DNA of 64,000 nt from Lachnotalea glycerini (GTDB lineage: Bacteria > Bacillota > Clostridia > Lachnospirales > Lachnospiraceae), in NCBI RefSeq assembly GCF_003201285.1, contig NZ_QICS01000009.1, positions 109,745-173,744 on the forward strand. Direction: 5' to 3'. This document shows, one piece after another, positions 52,926-61,571 of the stretch; the first letter of the stretch is position 1; each line of letters starts with the position of its first letter. A model generated the notes under the pieces. It searched no databases and was not told the origin of the DNA. It was given only the letters and a program-made list of their open reading frames with translations. A program made the translations under genes and the position numbers.

Positions 52926-53648
52926 AACCGTATTCACTGTTCCTGCATTTGCTACAATAATACAGGGTTCCCCATTTAATTGCTTTAAGTAATTTTCTAA
53001 TGCTTCGATATCGATAGCCTCTCTTCCAGCGATTGTTGGAATGTAATTCATATGATTTCTTCCCATACCCAGCATAGACATCACTTTTAAAATGCTCGAA
53101 TGAGGCGTGGCACTTACAATCTGAATCGGTGGGATCGAATACAGTCCATCTAAGGATAGATGAATGCCTAATTGATTGGCTACCCACTGCCTACCAATTG
53201 CCAATCCTACAAAATTAGCCATGGTAGCGCCTGTTACAAATGCGCCTGAAAATTGTTCTGGTAATCCGAAAAGCTGCTTTAATAAATTTATTGTTTCCTC
53301 TTCAATTTTTGCTGCACTGGAATGATCGCAAGCGGTAGCATTTTGATCAAATGTACTCACTAACCAGTCTCCCATTAAAGCTGCCGGAGTTGCCCCTCCC
53401 GTTACAAAACCAAAATACCTTGATCCCCCACTTGAAACAATTCCCTTATAAAATCTTTGCATAAACTCTTCTAATGTGTTTTCACCGCCTAATCCATTTT
53501 TGTTTAATTGTGAAGGCGAATAAACATTGCTCCTATCTGGAAAAGCTGGTATTTTATTAATGTTTTCTAAAAAATCAAATGAGTAGTTCTTTACTTTTTC
53601 CAATAAAATATTAATATTAGTTAAATCATTTTCTAAATTTTTATCCAT
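52509..53648 (-). pseudogene. Chimeric frame: N-half of a group II PLP decarboxylase joined to CytX
   Basis: The 379-codon frame begins as an aromatic amino-acid/glutamate-type decarboxylase (GGSRYFGFVTGGATPAALMGDWL, DQNATACDHSSA, GAFVTGATMANFVGLA, SATPHSSILKVMSMLG, PCIIVANAGTVNT) and at residue 240-241 (about 52926) turns into CytX (VGFSKGIAA...). The PLP-binding Lys, which lies beyond this point in the family, is absent, so decarboxylation is impossible. The junction is an in-frame deletion. The gene has a normal start and is divergent from a MocR regulator. Confidence 0.85.
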
Positions 53649-53683
53649 TGATATGCTCCTTTTAAATTTTCATGCCTGACATT

Positions 53684-53746
53684 GTTATAGTGTGTTATAA
53701 TATAATTACTACAAAACATGTATAACAGTCAACATCAGACTATAAC
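53684..53746. promoter_or_regulatory. Four GTTATA half-sites between decarboxylase and MocR genes
   Basis: GTTATA occurs at 53684-53689 and 53694-53699 (10-base period), and its complement TATAAC at 53721-53726 and 53741-53746 (20-base period). All fall in the divergent promoter region. Helically phased half-sites of this kind are typical for MocR regulators. Confidence 0.6.
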
Positions 53747-53762
53747 ACTTAGGGAGTGCAAA

Positions 53763-55256
53763 ATGGAAATTAAAATAGATTTAAATAGAAATACGAATAT
53801 ATCTTTATCCAAACAAATTTATCAGTCAATTGCTGATCGCATATCCTCTGGTTTATTAGAAAAAGGCTCCCGCTTACCTTCTGTCAGAAGCCTTTCAAAA
53901 GCACTAAATGTAAGTATGGTAACCGTTTCCAAGGCATATTCAAAGCTGGCGGATGATCACATTATTTCTACCATACAAGGAAAAGGTACTTATGTTCAAA
54001 CAGAAAAAGCCATGAATCATAATGATCATAACACTGATTCGACTTCTCTTAATTGGCAGCTTTCTATCCCTGATCATCTTCCAAGAGCCCAATTTTGGAG
54101 GCAAAATATTAGTTTGACAACAAAATCACAAATATGGTTGTCAGCCGCCTCAGTTCACAGTTCCTTACTTCCTGAACACCTTATTTCCAGACATATATCA
54201 TCCTTCATCTTAAAAAATCCAGGTATACTTTCAGAGTACGGACCTGTTCAAGGAGATTTAGAATTTCGTTCTGCCATCGCTGATTATTTGATTTCCAGCG
54301 GTATTTCAATATCTAAAACCGAAATTATCATAACGAACGGTTCGCAACAAGCGATTAATTTAGTTGCCAGAACATTTATAGGTGCGGGCGACATTGTAGT
54401 TATGGAAGCTCCAACCTATACAGCTGCTATTGATGTTTTCCGCTGGCAAGGAGCTACTATTTTATCTGTTCCTGTTGATAAAGATGGAATGCGAATCGAT
54501 TTGCTTTTACGGTTATGTGATACTTATACCCCAAAATTAATTTATACCATACCGACTTACCATAACCCAACCGGAACCGTAATGAGTATGCAACGAAGAA
54601 AAGAATTAATTGAAATTGCGAAAGACTTTAATTGTTTCATTGTTGAAGATGATCCCTGGCGTGAAATTTCGTTTGAAAAGAATCCTTTACCTGCATTAAA
54701 AAGTATGGATACCGATGGTCATGTCATATATATAAAAGGATTTAGTAAATTTCTATCACCGGGCTGCAGAATTGGTACTTTAGCAGCATCAGGTACCATA
54801 CTAAATAGGCTCATTGCGGCTAAGTCTAATTCTGATCTTGGTAGTCCATTATTAACTCAAAAAGCGTTATTACCTTTTGTTCAATTGGACTTCATGAAAA
54901 AACATTTAAAAAGTATGAATCATATTTTATATAATAGGCGTAATTTAATTTTAAATCTTCTAAAAAAGCATATGCCCGAAGCTGTTGAATGGAGTTCGCC
55001 AATGGGAGGACCAAATATTTGGCTCACTCTTCCATCGTGGCTAAGTGCAGAGAGTCTTGTTTTTGAAGCTCAAAATAACAATATTGCCTTCCTTGCCGGA
55101 TCAACCTGTTATTCAAGCGAACCTGAATTTAATCATATACGTCTAAGCTTTTCTTCTTTGGATCAAGAACAATTAGAAAATGGCATTATAACTTTAAGTA
55201 AAATTGTATTCTCATATATAGATAAAAAAAATGCAGAAGACATTCCTATTGTTTGA
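53763..55256 (+). CDS. MocR/PdxR-type GntR regulator with aminotransferase-like domain
   Basis: 497 residues from the ATG at 53763 (GGGAGTG upstream). GntR HTH (ISSGLLEKGSRLPSVRSLSKALNVSMVTVSKAYSKLADDHI) then a PLP aminotransferase fold with ITNGSQQAI, PTYHNPTGTVMS, VEDDPW and IYIKGFSKFLSPGCRIG (PLP Lys). It is divergent from the decarboxylase chimera and probably regulated that once-intact PLP enzyme. Phased GTTATA sites lie between. Confidence 0.9.
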   Translation: MEIKIDLNRNTNISLSKQIYQSIADRISSGLLEKGSRLPSVRSLSKALNVSMVTVSKAYSKLADDHIISTIQGKGTYVQTEKAMNHNDHNTDSTSLNWQLSIPDHLPRAQFWRQNISLTTKSQIWLSAASVHSSLLPEHLISRHISSFILKNPGILSEYGPVQGDLEFRSAIADYLISSGISISKTEIIITNGSQQAINLVARTFIGAGDIVVMEAPTYTAAIDVFRWQGATILSVPVDKDGMRIDLLLRLCDTYTPKLIYTIPTYHNPTGTVMSMQRRKELIEIAKDFNCFIVEDDPWREISFEKNPLPALKSMDTDGHVIYIKGFSKFLSPGCRIGTLAASGTILNRLIAAKSNSDLGSPLLTQKALLPFVQLDFMKKHLKSMNHILYNRRNLILNLLKKHMPEAVEWSSPMGGPNIWLTLPSWLSAESLVFEAQNNNIAFLAGSTCYSSEPEFNHIRLSFSSLDQEQLENGIITLSKIVFSYIDKKNAEDIPIV

Positions 55257-55383
55257 TTTCTATTTCTATATCAACGAGAGGTGTATCTCTCATAGGCTAT
55301 GTTTTTCAGTAACGAAGAAGACAATCTCATGGGTGTTTTGCCCGATGGCAGATTTATTAAATTGTTTTTTGGGGTTTATATGA

Positions 55384-55424
55384 ATCCAGAGACATCAAGA
55401 TTTTTCATCTCAATGCCTCTGGAT
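55384..55424 (+). terminator. Terminator after the MocR gene
   Basis: ATCCAGAG (55384-55391) pairs with CTCTGGAT (55417-55424) around a 25-base loop, followed by TTTCTT. It lies about 130 bases past the MocR stop. A weaker GAGAGG/CTCTC hairpin precedes it. Confidence 0.55.
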
Positions 55425-55451
55425 TTTCTTATTTCATAATAAAGGGTATGT

Positions 55452-55844
55452 TTATTTACTCCATACCATAAGATATTCTATTTCACCCGTATTTTTATCA
55501 ATTTGTTCTTGTTTAATTATAAATTGTTCTCGTTGATAAAAATTGACCGCTTTTATATTCTTTTGATAAACTGTTAAACTAAGTTCAGAATATAGCTCCT
55601 TTGCTTTTTCAAGCATTTGTTTTCCGATGCCTTTTGATTGCATTTCATCGGATACAAATATCCCAGCTATATATCCATTATCGATTCCTACAAAAGCCTT
55701 AATTTTATCATCTAGCTCATAGACATATATTTGTGCATCGGGAAGTATCCCCTTAACTATTTCAAAATTACCCACCCAATAGTCTCTGGATATAAAATCG
55801 TGCGCCCGTATATTAGTAGAAAGCCATAATTCCATAACTTCCAA
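55452..55844 (-). CDS. GNAT acetyltransferase, start codon probably lost
   Basis: The readable part is 130 residues with VMELWLSTNIRAHDFISRDYWVGNF, the acetyl-CoA motif EMQSKGIGKQMLEKAKEL and QKNIKAVNFYQREQF. Upstream of the first ATG the same frame continues as VRKFETKDLLE, the usual GNAT N-terminus, back to a codon ATA preceded by GAGG with normal spacing. Intact relatives begin MIRKF there, so ATG may have mutated to ATA. Translation could still begin at the internal ATG, giving a shortened enzyme. Confidence 0.7.
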   Translation of the reverse strand: MEVMELWLSTNIRAHDFISRDYWVGNFEIVKGILPDAQIYVYELDDKIKAFVGIDNGYIAGIFVSDEMQSKGIGKQMLEKAKELYSELSLTVYQKNIKAVNFYQREQFIIKQEQIDKNTGEIEYLMVWSK

Positions 55845-56030
55845 TAAATCTTTAGTTTCGAATTTTCTAACTATATTAACCTCATAATTACATAAATTTT
55901 TCTCACCACTTACGGGTGATATTTCTGCTTACCTTTATTCTTCATAATTTACTTTTTCATCTGTCATCATCAAAAACACCCTATGTCATCTATATTTTTC
56001 TCTAAAAATCAGGGCATAAATGGGGCATTT

Positions 56031-57422
56031 TTAACCTAATTTTTGCCCATTTTTTGCTCCAAAACCACAACGTATCATCAAAATCACAGTTTCCACATGC
56101 ACCGTTCCTGCAAACATGTCGACTGCCACAGCCCGCTCCACTTGATACCCTCTCTCTTGTAAAATTTCCAAATCTCTTACCAAGCTTGTCGGCTTACATG
56201 AAATATACACCAGACGATCCACTCCATAAGCAATAATCTTTTCCAAAGCCTTTGGGTGTATACCATCACGAGGAGGGTCAAGCACAATCAAGTCTGGCTT
56301 ATCCTCAATGGAATCAATTACCTTAAGTACATCTCCAGCTATAAATTCACAATTATGCAAATCATTTAGCTTTGCATTGACTCTGGCAGCCTCAACTGCC
56401 TCCTCAACAATTTCCACACCTATCACTTTCTTTGCGACAGGTGCCAATATCTGAGCAATCGTTCCAGTTCCACTATATAGGTCAAATATCTTCTTATCCT
56501 TTATCGTTCCTATATATTCTCTTGCTGTTTCATACAATACCTCTGCCCCCAGAGAATTTGTCTGAAAAAAAGAAAATGGCGATATTTTAAATTGCAATCC
56601 TAGAAGCTTTTCATAAAAATAATCCTGTCCATATAAAATTCTGGTCTCATCACTTTGCACCACATCTGCTAAACTGTCATTGATTGTATGCAATATCCCT
56701 ACAATTTTCCCATCTAACGTTAAGTTTTTTAAAGCTTCCACTAATGGCGTTAAATCCTGCTCTTCCTGTGATGTCGTCACTAAATCAATTAACAGTTCAG
56801 AGGTCTTTTGTCCTTTTCTTACAAGTAAATGACGAAGATATCCTTTACGCTGCATTTTATGATAAAAAGATATCTCTCGCTCCTGAAAGTAATTTAATAC
56901 ACATGATAGGATTAAATTATAATCTTTATCCACAATTTGGCACTCGTTTACAGTCACAATATCATGAAAACTTCCTCTTTTATGCATTCCAAGAGATAAA
57001 GGACCGTCCTTAACCTCATCCCCAAAAGAAAATTCCATTTTATTACGATATCCAAACTGCCTGGGGCTTCCTTTAATTCCTTCGAATACATAATCGGTTT
57101 GGATTACTGAATCCAATAACTCCTTTACCTGCCTTTTCTTTAGCGAAAGCTGCTCATCATAGGATAAATTCTGATAAGTACAACCGCCACAGCTGCCAAA
57201 ATGCACACAAACAGGCTGATCTAATTCAATCGGTGACTTTTCTAATATCTCTAGAATTCTCCCCTCTCCACGACCTTTTCTTATTTTATTTACTGAAAAT
57301 AGTACTTTCTGGCCTTCAATGGCATTTTTAACAATTACCTTTTTATCCTCAACATTAATCACGCCCTTATTTGGGAAATTAACCTTTTCAACGATTCCTT
57401 CATAAACTTGTCCTTTTTTCAT
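56031..57422 (-). CDS. rlmD: 23S rRNA (uracil-5-)-methyltransferase RumA/RlmCD type
   Basis: 463 residues: TRAM domain (about 1-58), a 4Fe-4S Cys cluster (CVHFGSCGGCTYQ), SAM-binding DLYSGTGTI, VLDPPRDGIHPKAL, the catalytic Cys in VYISCKPTSLVRDL, and the closing HVETVILM. It methylates uracils of 23S rRNA; the exact positions are not decided, so the symbol is approximate. After HVETVILM it ends IRCGFGAKNGQKLG, unusual compared with the short tails of the family, perhaps derived from an integrated element. Confidence 0.9.
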   Translation of the reverse strand: MKKGQVYEGIVEKVNFPNKGVINVEDKKVIVKNAIEGQKVLFSVNKIRKGRGEGRILEILEKSPIELDQPVCVHFGSCGGCTYQNLSYDEQLSLKKRQVKELLDSVIQTDYVFEGIKGSPRQFGYRNKMEFSFGDEVKDGPLSLGMHKRGSFHDIVTVNECQIVDKDYNLILSCVLNYFQEREISFYHKMQRKGYLRHLLVRKGQKTSELLIDLVTTSQEEQDLTPLVEALKNLTLDGKIVGILHTINDSLADVVQSDETRILYGQDYFYEKLLGLQFKISPFSFFQTNSLGAEVLYETAREYIGTIKDKKIFDLYSGTGTIAQILAPVAKKVIGVEIVEEAVEAARVNAKLNDLHNCEFIAGDVLKVIDSIEDKPDLIVLDPPRDGIHPKALEKIIAYGVDRLVYISCKPTSLVRDLEILQERGYQVERAVAVDMFAGTVHVETVILMIRCGFGAKNGQKLG

Positions 57423-57504
57423 ATATTCCTCTTTCTTGCCACAAAAATTTTAATTTCTATCTATTATATCATAGGAATTCTGATTCTTCCTACCAAAACA
57501 AGAA

Positions 57505-57546
57505 AAAGAAAAAGACTTTCTTCACCAAAATCAAGTCTTTTTCTTT
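57505..57546. terminator. Strong bidirectional terminator upstream of rumA
   Basis: A 14-bp perfect stem AAAGAAAAAGACTT/AAGTCTTTTTCTTT (57505-57518 with 57533-57546) with a 14-base loop. It isolates the rumA promoter region from the genes further right. Confidence 0.75.
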
Positions 57547-57586
57547 GTTAAGTTGCTTTAAACCCATTTAATTGCATTATTTACTG

Positions 57587-57718
57587 CTATACTGGGTTGT
57601 TTACCACTTCATATATTCCATACTGTTTTTGTGGAAGACGTAGTACTTGGATTATAGACGCAGGATCACCGTTAAAAACTTCACTTAAAAATGACCAGAT
57701 ATACCCCCCTCCAAGCTT
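57587..57718 (-). pseudogene. Unidentified short coding fragment
   Basis: A minus-strand frame open between stops reads LGGGYIWSFLSEVFNGDPAS, then IIQVLRLPQKQYGIYEVV and ends. The composition looks protein-coding and a G-rich SD-like run precedes it, but there is no ATG. Possibly the end of a decayed gene. Family not recognised. Confidence 0.3.
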
Positions 57719-57740
57719 TTATACAGCAATTAAAACAAAA

Positions 57741-57785
57741 ATGCACCTCCAAGCGCTAGATTATTATCTAGCATTTGGGGTGCAT
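57741..57785 (-). terminator. Terminator of the small acidic membrane protein gene
   Basis: The outer stem ATGCACCTCCAA/TTGGGGTGCAT (one bulge) encloses a perfect inner stem GCTAGAT/ATCTAGC; TTTTTGTTTT follows on the minus strand. It lies 60 bases after the stop at 57848. Confidence 0.75.
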
Positions 57786-57847
57786 CTCTCAAAATACAAT
57801 CGATCTTAACTTATAATTGTAAATCATGCACATTTAATGCAAACCAT

Positions 57848-58099
57848 TTATTCTACTTCGTCTTCCTCATCATCAAAAAAATCATCGTCAAAATCATCTT
57901 CGAAATCGTCTTCAAAATCCTCTAAATAATCAGGTGTAAAGAACTTATATGCGGCATAAGCAATTCCTGCCACTGCTGCAATTGCGCCAACGATAGCGAA
58001 TATCCAAAGAATTGAATTTTTACATTTCTTTTCCTCTTCCTGCTTTTTTAAAAGATCATTAATTCTCGTTGCGTTTAATAATTCATCCAGCTTGCTCAT
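57848..58099 (-). CDS. Small single-TM protein with acidic C-terminus
   Basis: 83 residues from the ATG at 58099 (AAAGGATG upstream): N-terminal amphipathic helix (SKLDELLNATRINDLLKKQEEE), one TM helix about 28-53 (ILWIFAIVGAIAAVAGIAYAAY) and a tail of about 28 residues almost entirely Asp/Glu/Phe. Function unknown; an acidic tail of this sort could bind cations or a basic partner. Own promoter and terminator. Confidence 0.75.
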   Translation of the reverse strand: MSKLDELLNATRINDLLKKQEEEKKCKNSILWIFAIVGAIAAVAGIAYAAYKFFTPDYLEDFEDDFEDDFDDDFFDDEEDEVE

Positions 58100-58310
58100 A
58101 ATCAACACATCCTTTCTCGGGTTTGTATCACTTGGATACACAAAAAATTATATTCTTACTAAAGTATAAAATTGAACTTTAATTAAATTAACTGTCCATA
58201 TAACCTTTGCAAATATCAAATTTACAAACTAATCTTTTATATTATACCACGTATTTACCATTATTACTATAAAATGATAAATTTTTATACTTTTCACTTT
58301 AATCTTACTT

Positions 58311-60521
58311 TCATCGTTCAACTTTCATAAGTTTTGCAAAGGAAGCAAACATCTTTTTCACGCCCGCCTTTTCAAAGTTCACGGTAACTTCATAGTCTTT
58401 GCCGCCTTCCACGATTGCATTCACCACTCCGACTCCAAACTTAATATGTTTTACCGTATCGCCAATAGCATAAGATAGACCCTCTGATTTTTTCACTTGA
58501 AACATTTTAGGTTCAAATACCCTTGTCTGGAATGAACTTCTGGCTTTTTGATTGATGCCAGCTCTTGGCATTTCCTTAATTTTCTCTTCAGAGGCTTCTG
58601 CATCCACTAAGTAGTTAGGAATCTCTTTAACAAATCTGGACACTTTATTATATTGTATTTCTCCTCTTATCATACGCTGCTTCGCACAGGTAAGTGCCAG
58701 ATTTTTTCTGGCTCTCGTAATTCCTACATAGCAAAGTCTTCTTTCTTCTTCTATTTCAGTCGGATCCTCTGAGACAATAGTCATATAGCTTGGAAAGATT
58801 CCATCCTCCATACCCGCCAGATACACATTTGGGAATTCAAGTCCTTTTGCGCTATGAAGCGTCATAAGCACCACATGATTACTTTCTTCGTCCAGGCTAT
58901 CGATATCTGCTACCAATGCAACTTCCTCTAAAAATCCGCTTAAGGTTGGTTCATCACTTGATTGCTCATAGGTAACAATTTTACTTATCAATTCATCAAT
59001 ATTTTCCATTCTTGCTTTGGCCTCTTCGTCATTCTCAGCCTCAAGTTCTTTTACATACCCCGTTTCTTCAATTATATCTTGCATAAGCTCGGAAACAGAT
59101 ACATAGGATAATTTGCTTCTTAACACTTGAATAAATGTTACAAAAGGTTTCACCTTAACAGCGCTTTTCCCAATTGTAGGAATTTCATCTGCTGCTCTGC
59201 ATGCATTATAAAAAGTCATTTCATGCTCTATTGCATAATCCTGTATACGTGCTAGAGTAGTTGAACCAATTCCACGTTTTGGAACATTTATAATTCGCCG
59301 CACCGATAGATCATCCTTTGCATTATCAATCGTCTTTAAGTAAGCTAATAAATCTTTAATTTCCTTTCTTGCATAAAAATTAATACCTCCAACGATTTTA
59401 TAAGGAATATTCGACAGAATAAATTTTTCTTCAAAGGTTCTTGACTGTGCATTGGTTCTATATAGTATTGCGCAATCATTATATTCGTATTCACCGTTTC
59501 TTACTTTTTGCGAAATATCACCAGCTATGAACTCAGCCTCTTCAAATGCATTTTGAAACTGCCTGTAGAAAAGCTTACTGCCTTCATCATTATCCGTCCA
59601 AAGTGACTTTACCTTTCTGCCCAGATTATTTTTAATCACCTGATTGGCAGCATTAAGTATATTTTGGGTAGAACGGTAATTTTGCTCTAACTTAATTACC
59701 TTTGCATTTGAATATACCTTTTCAAAATCCAATATATTGCTGATATTCGCACCGCGGAATTTGTAAATAGACTGATCGTCATCTCCCACCACGCATAAAT
59801 TTTTATATTTTGAAGCAAGGATGCTGATTAACTGAAACTGAGCCGTATTGGTATCCTGGTATTCATCTACCATTATGTATTTGAATCTTTCCTGATAATT
59901 ATCTAATACATCCGGATTATCCCGAAATAATTCAACCGTTTTAACAATTAAATCGTCAAAATCCAACGCATTATTGTTTTTGAGCCTTTTTTGATATTCT
60001 TCATATGCCTTTGCAATTTTCTCTTTAGAAAAATCTCCCTGCACATTAAGGCGATACTGCAAAGGTCCAATTAACTCATCTTTGGCCTTTGATATGACAC
60101 TGAGCAAAGCTTTTTCCTTATAAATCTTTGTATCAATATTCAAGTATTTACATACTTCTTTCATGATTGTTTTCTGATCATCCGTGTCATATATAGTAAA
60201 ATTATTGTCATAACCTAATTTATCAATATATCTTCGCAGTATTCTCACACAGGTTGAGTGAAACGTACTAACCCAAATACTATCGGAACCAAATCCAACG
60301 ATAGAATCTACTCTTTCTCTCATCTCTCCTGCGGCCTTGTTTGTAAAGGTAATGGCCATTATATTCCAAGGATTGATTCCTTTTTCTTCAATCAGATATG
60401 CAACTCTGTGAGTCAAAACTCTGGTTTTTCCAGAACCTGCACCTGCAAGAATTAATACAGGCCCTTCTGTATAAAATACAGCTTCTCTTTGTTGTGTATT
60501 CAGGGTATCGTATATACTCAT
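58311..60521 (-). CDS. pcrA: ATP-dependent DNA helicase PcrA (UvrD family)
   Basis: 736 residues, normal for PcrA. All superfamily 1A motifs are present: QREAV, Walker A LAGAGSGKTR (about 26-35), TFTNKAAGEMRERV, VDEYQDTN, GDDDQSIYKFRGA, LEQNYRSTQ, TLHSAKGLEFPNVY and VGITRARKNL. The C-terminal Tudor-like RNA-polymerase interaction domain (GDTVKHIKFGVGVVNAIV) is there. It unwinds DNA 3'-5' in repair and replication restart. The gene lies 22 bases after the SPFH gene. Confidence 0.96.
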   Translation of the reverse strand: MSIYDTLNTQQREAVFYTEGPVLILAGAGSGKTRVLTHRVAYLIEEKGINPWNIMAITFTNKAAGEMRERVDSIVGFGSDSIWVSTFHSTCVRILRRYIDKLGYDNNFTIYDTDDQKTIMKEVCKYLNIDTKIYKEKALLSVISKAKDELIGPLQYRLNVQGDFSKEKIAKAYEEYQKRLKNNNALDFDDLIVKTVELFRDNPDVLDNYQERFKYIMVDEYQDTNTAQFQLISILASKYKNLCVVGDDDQSIYKFRGANISNILDFEKVYSNAKVIKLEQNYRSTQNILNAANQVIKNNLGRKVKSLWTDNDEGSKLFYRQFQNAFEEAEFIAGDISQKVRNGEYEYNDCAILYRTNAQSRTFEEKFILSNIPYKIVGGINFYARKEIKDLLAYLKTIDNAKDDLSVRRIINVPKRGIGSTTLARIQDYAIEHEMTFYNACRAADEIPTIGKSAVKVKPFVTFIQVLRSKLSYVSVSELMQDIIEETGYVKELEAENDEEAKARMENIDELISKIVTYEQSSDEPTLSGFLEEVALVADIDSLDEESNHVVLMTLHSAKGLEFPNVYLAGMEDGIFPSYMTIVSEDPTEIEEERRLCYVGITRARKNLALTCAKQRMIRGEIQYNKVSRFVKEIPNYLVDAEASEEKIKEMPRAGINQKARSSFQTRVFEPKMFQVKKSEGLSYAIGDTVKHIKFGVGVVNAIVEGGKDYEVTVNFEKAGVKKMFASFAKLMKVER

Positions 60522-60543
60522 TTTCTAACCACCTATTATTATT

Positions 60544-61521
60544 CTAAATTAATTTTGTTCCGCAATTCGAACAAAAATTAGTACCGTTTGTTTTCGCGCC
60601 ACAATTAGGACAAAAATTGGGAACTGCCTTATTTGTATCTGTATTTAACTCAACCTTACCAGATGAATTATGCCCCGTCTGAGACTGCATTTGATTTACC
60701 ATTTGCTGTCCCATCATCATTCCCATTTGAAGTCCTGCCATATCCAAAGCCATATTAGTGCCCTTGTTTTCATTTTGCATACCATCTGCCATAGCAATTT
60801 GCGTATATTTGGCGGTATCGGTAACCATACTTTGAGAAGCCGCTTTTTCAGCTAGCTTTTGTATTTCCTCTGGATAGGAAAAACTTTCAATAAAAAAGCC
60901 TGTAATTCCTATACCAATTTTACACATTTCCATATCCAAATCTTCACAAATTCCCCTAGCAATCTCATACGCATCACTTTGCAGATGGAACATATCCTTA
61001 CCACACTTCATAATCCACTTCATCAAAAGCTGGTTAAGGGCAGCAATCACACGCTCCTTTATCTCATCTACTGTAAATTGTTTCTTAATTCCTGCGATTT
61101 TCTCAATTAAAACTGCTTGGTCATTAACCTTGCTGTTAAAATTTCCAAAAGCGCGAATTGGCATTCCGCCGGGAAGCCCATGTGCCGGAATGTTAATCGC
61201 GTTCTTGGTTCCCCAATTAATTGTGAACTCCTTTGTATTAATAAACAATACCTCGGCTCGCATTCCACTGTTAAAGCCAAACTTAAAGCCCTTTAATGTA
61301 GACAGGAAAGGAATAATATCAGATTCAATATCAAAGCTTCCCTCCTCAGTAAAAATTCCCTCCACCTTGCCATTATACATAAAGATGGCATCCTGTCCTT
61401 GCCGGATTATTAATTTACTGCCTCTTTTTATTTCACTATTATTCCACTTCCAAAAAATAACATCATCTCTGTATTCTTCCCATTCAACTACATTGGACAA
61501 TTGTCCACCAAATAATCCCAT
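60544..61521 (-). CDS. SPFH-domain protein with C-terminal zinc ribbon (YdjI-like)
   Basis: 325 residues: SPFH/virion-core-like domain (about 20-230; LSNVVEWEEYRDDVIFWKWNNSEIKRGSKLIIRQGQDAIFMYNGK), a low-complexity Met/Gln linker (LQMGMMMGQQMVNQMQSQTG) and a terminal zinc ribbon CPNCGAKTNGTNFCSNCG. In Bacillus the YdjI SPFH protein recruits PspA to the membrane; here PspA is encoded 50 bases upstream, supporting the same envelope-stress role. Confidence 0.9.
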   Translation of the reverse strand: MGLFGGQLSNVVEWEEYRDDVIFWKWNNSEIKRGSKLIIRQGQDAIFMYNGKVEGIFTEEGSFDIESDIIPFLSTLKGFKFGFNSGMRAEVLFINTKEFTINWGTKNAINIPAHGLPGGMPIRAFGNFNSKVNDQAVLIEKIAGIKKQFTVDEIKERVIAALNQLLMKWIMKCGKDMFHLQSDAYEIARGICEDLDMEMCKIGIGITGFFIESFSYPEEIQKLAEKAASQSMVTDTAKYTQIAMADGMQNENKGTNMALDMAGLQMGMMMGQQMVNQMQSQTGHNSSGKVELNTDTNKAVPNFCPNCGAKTNGTNFCSNCGTKLI

Positions 61522-61571
61522 GTAAGCGCCTCCTTGTATTTACTGATTCATACCAGTTGATTCAATACAAA

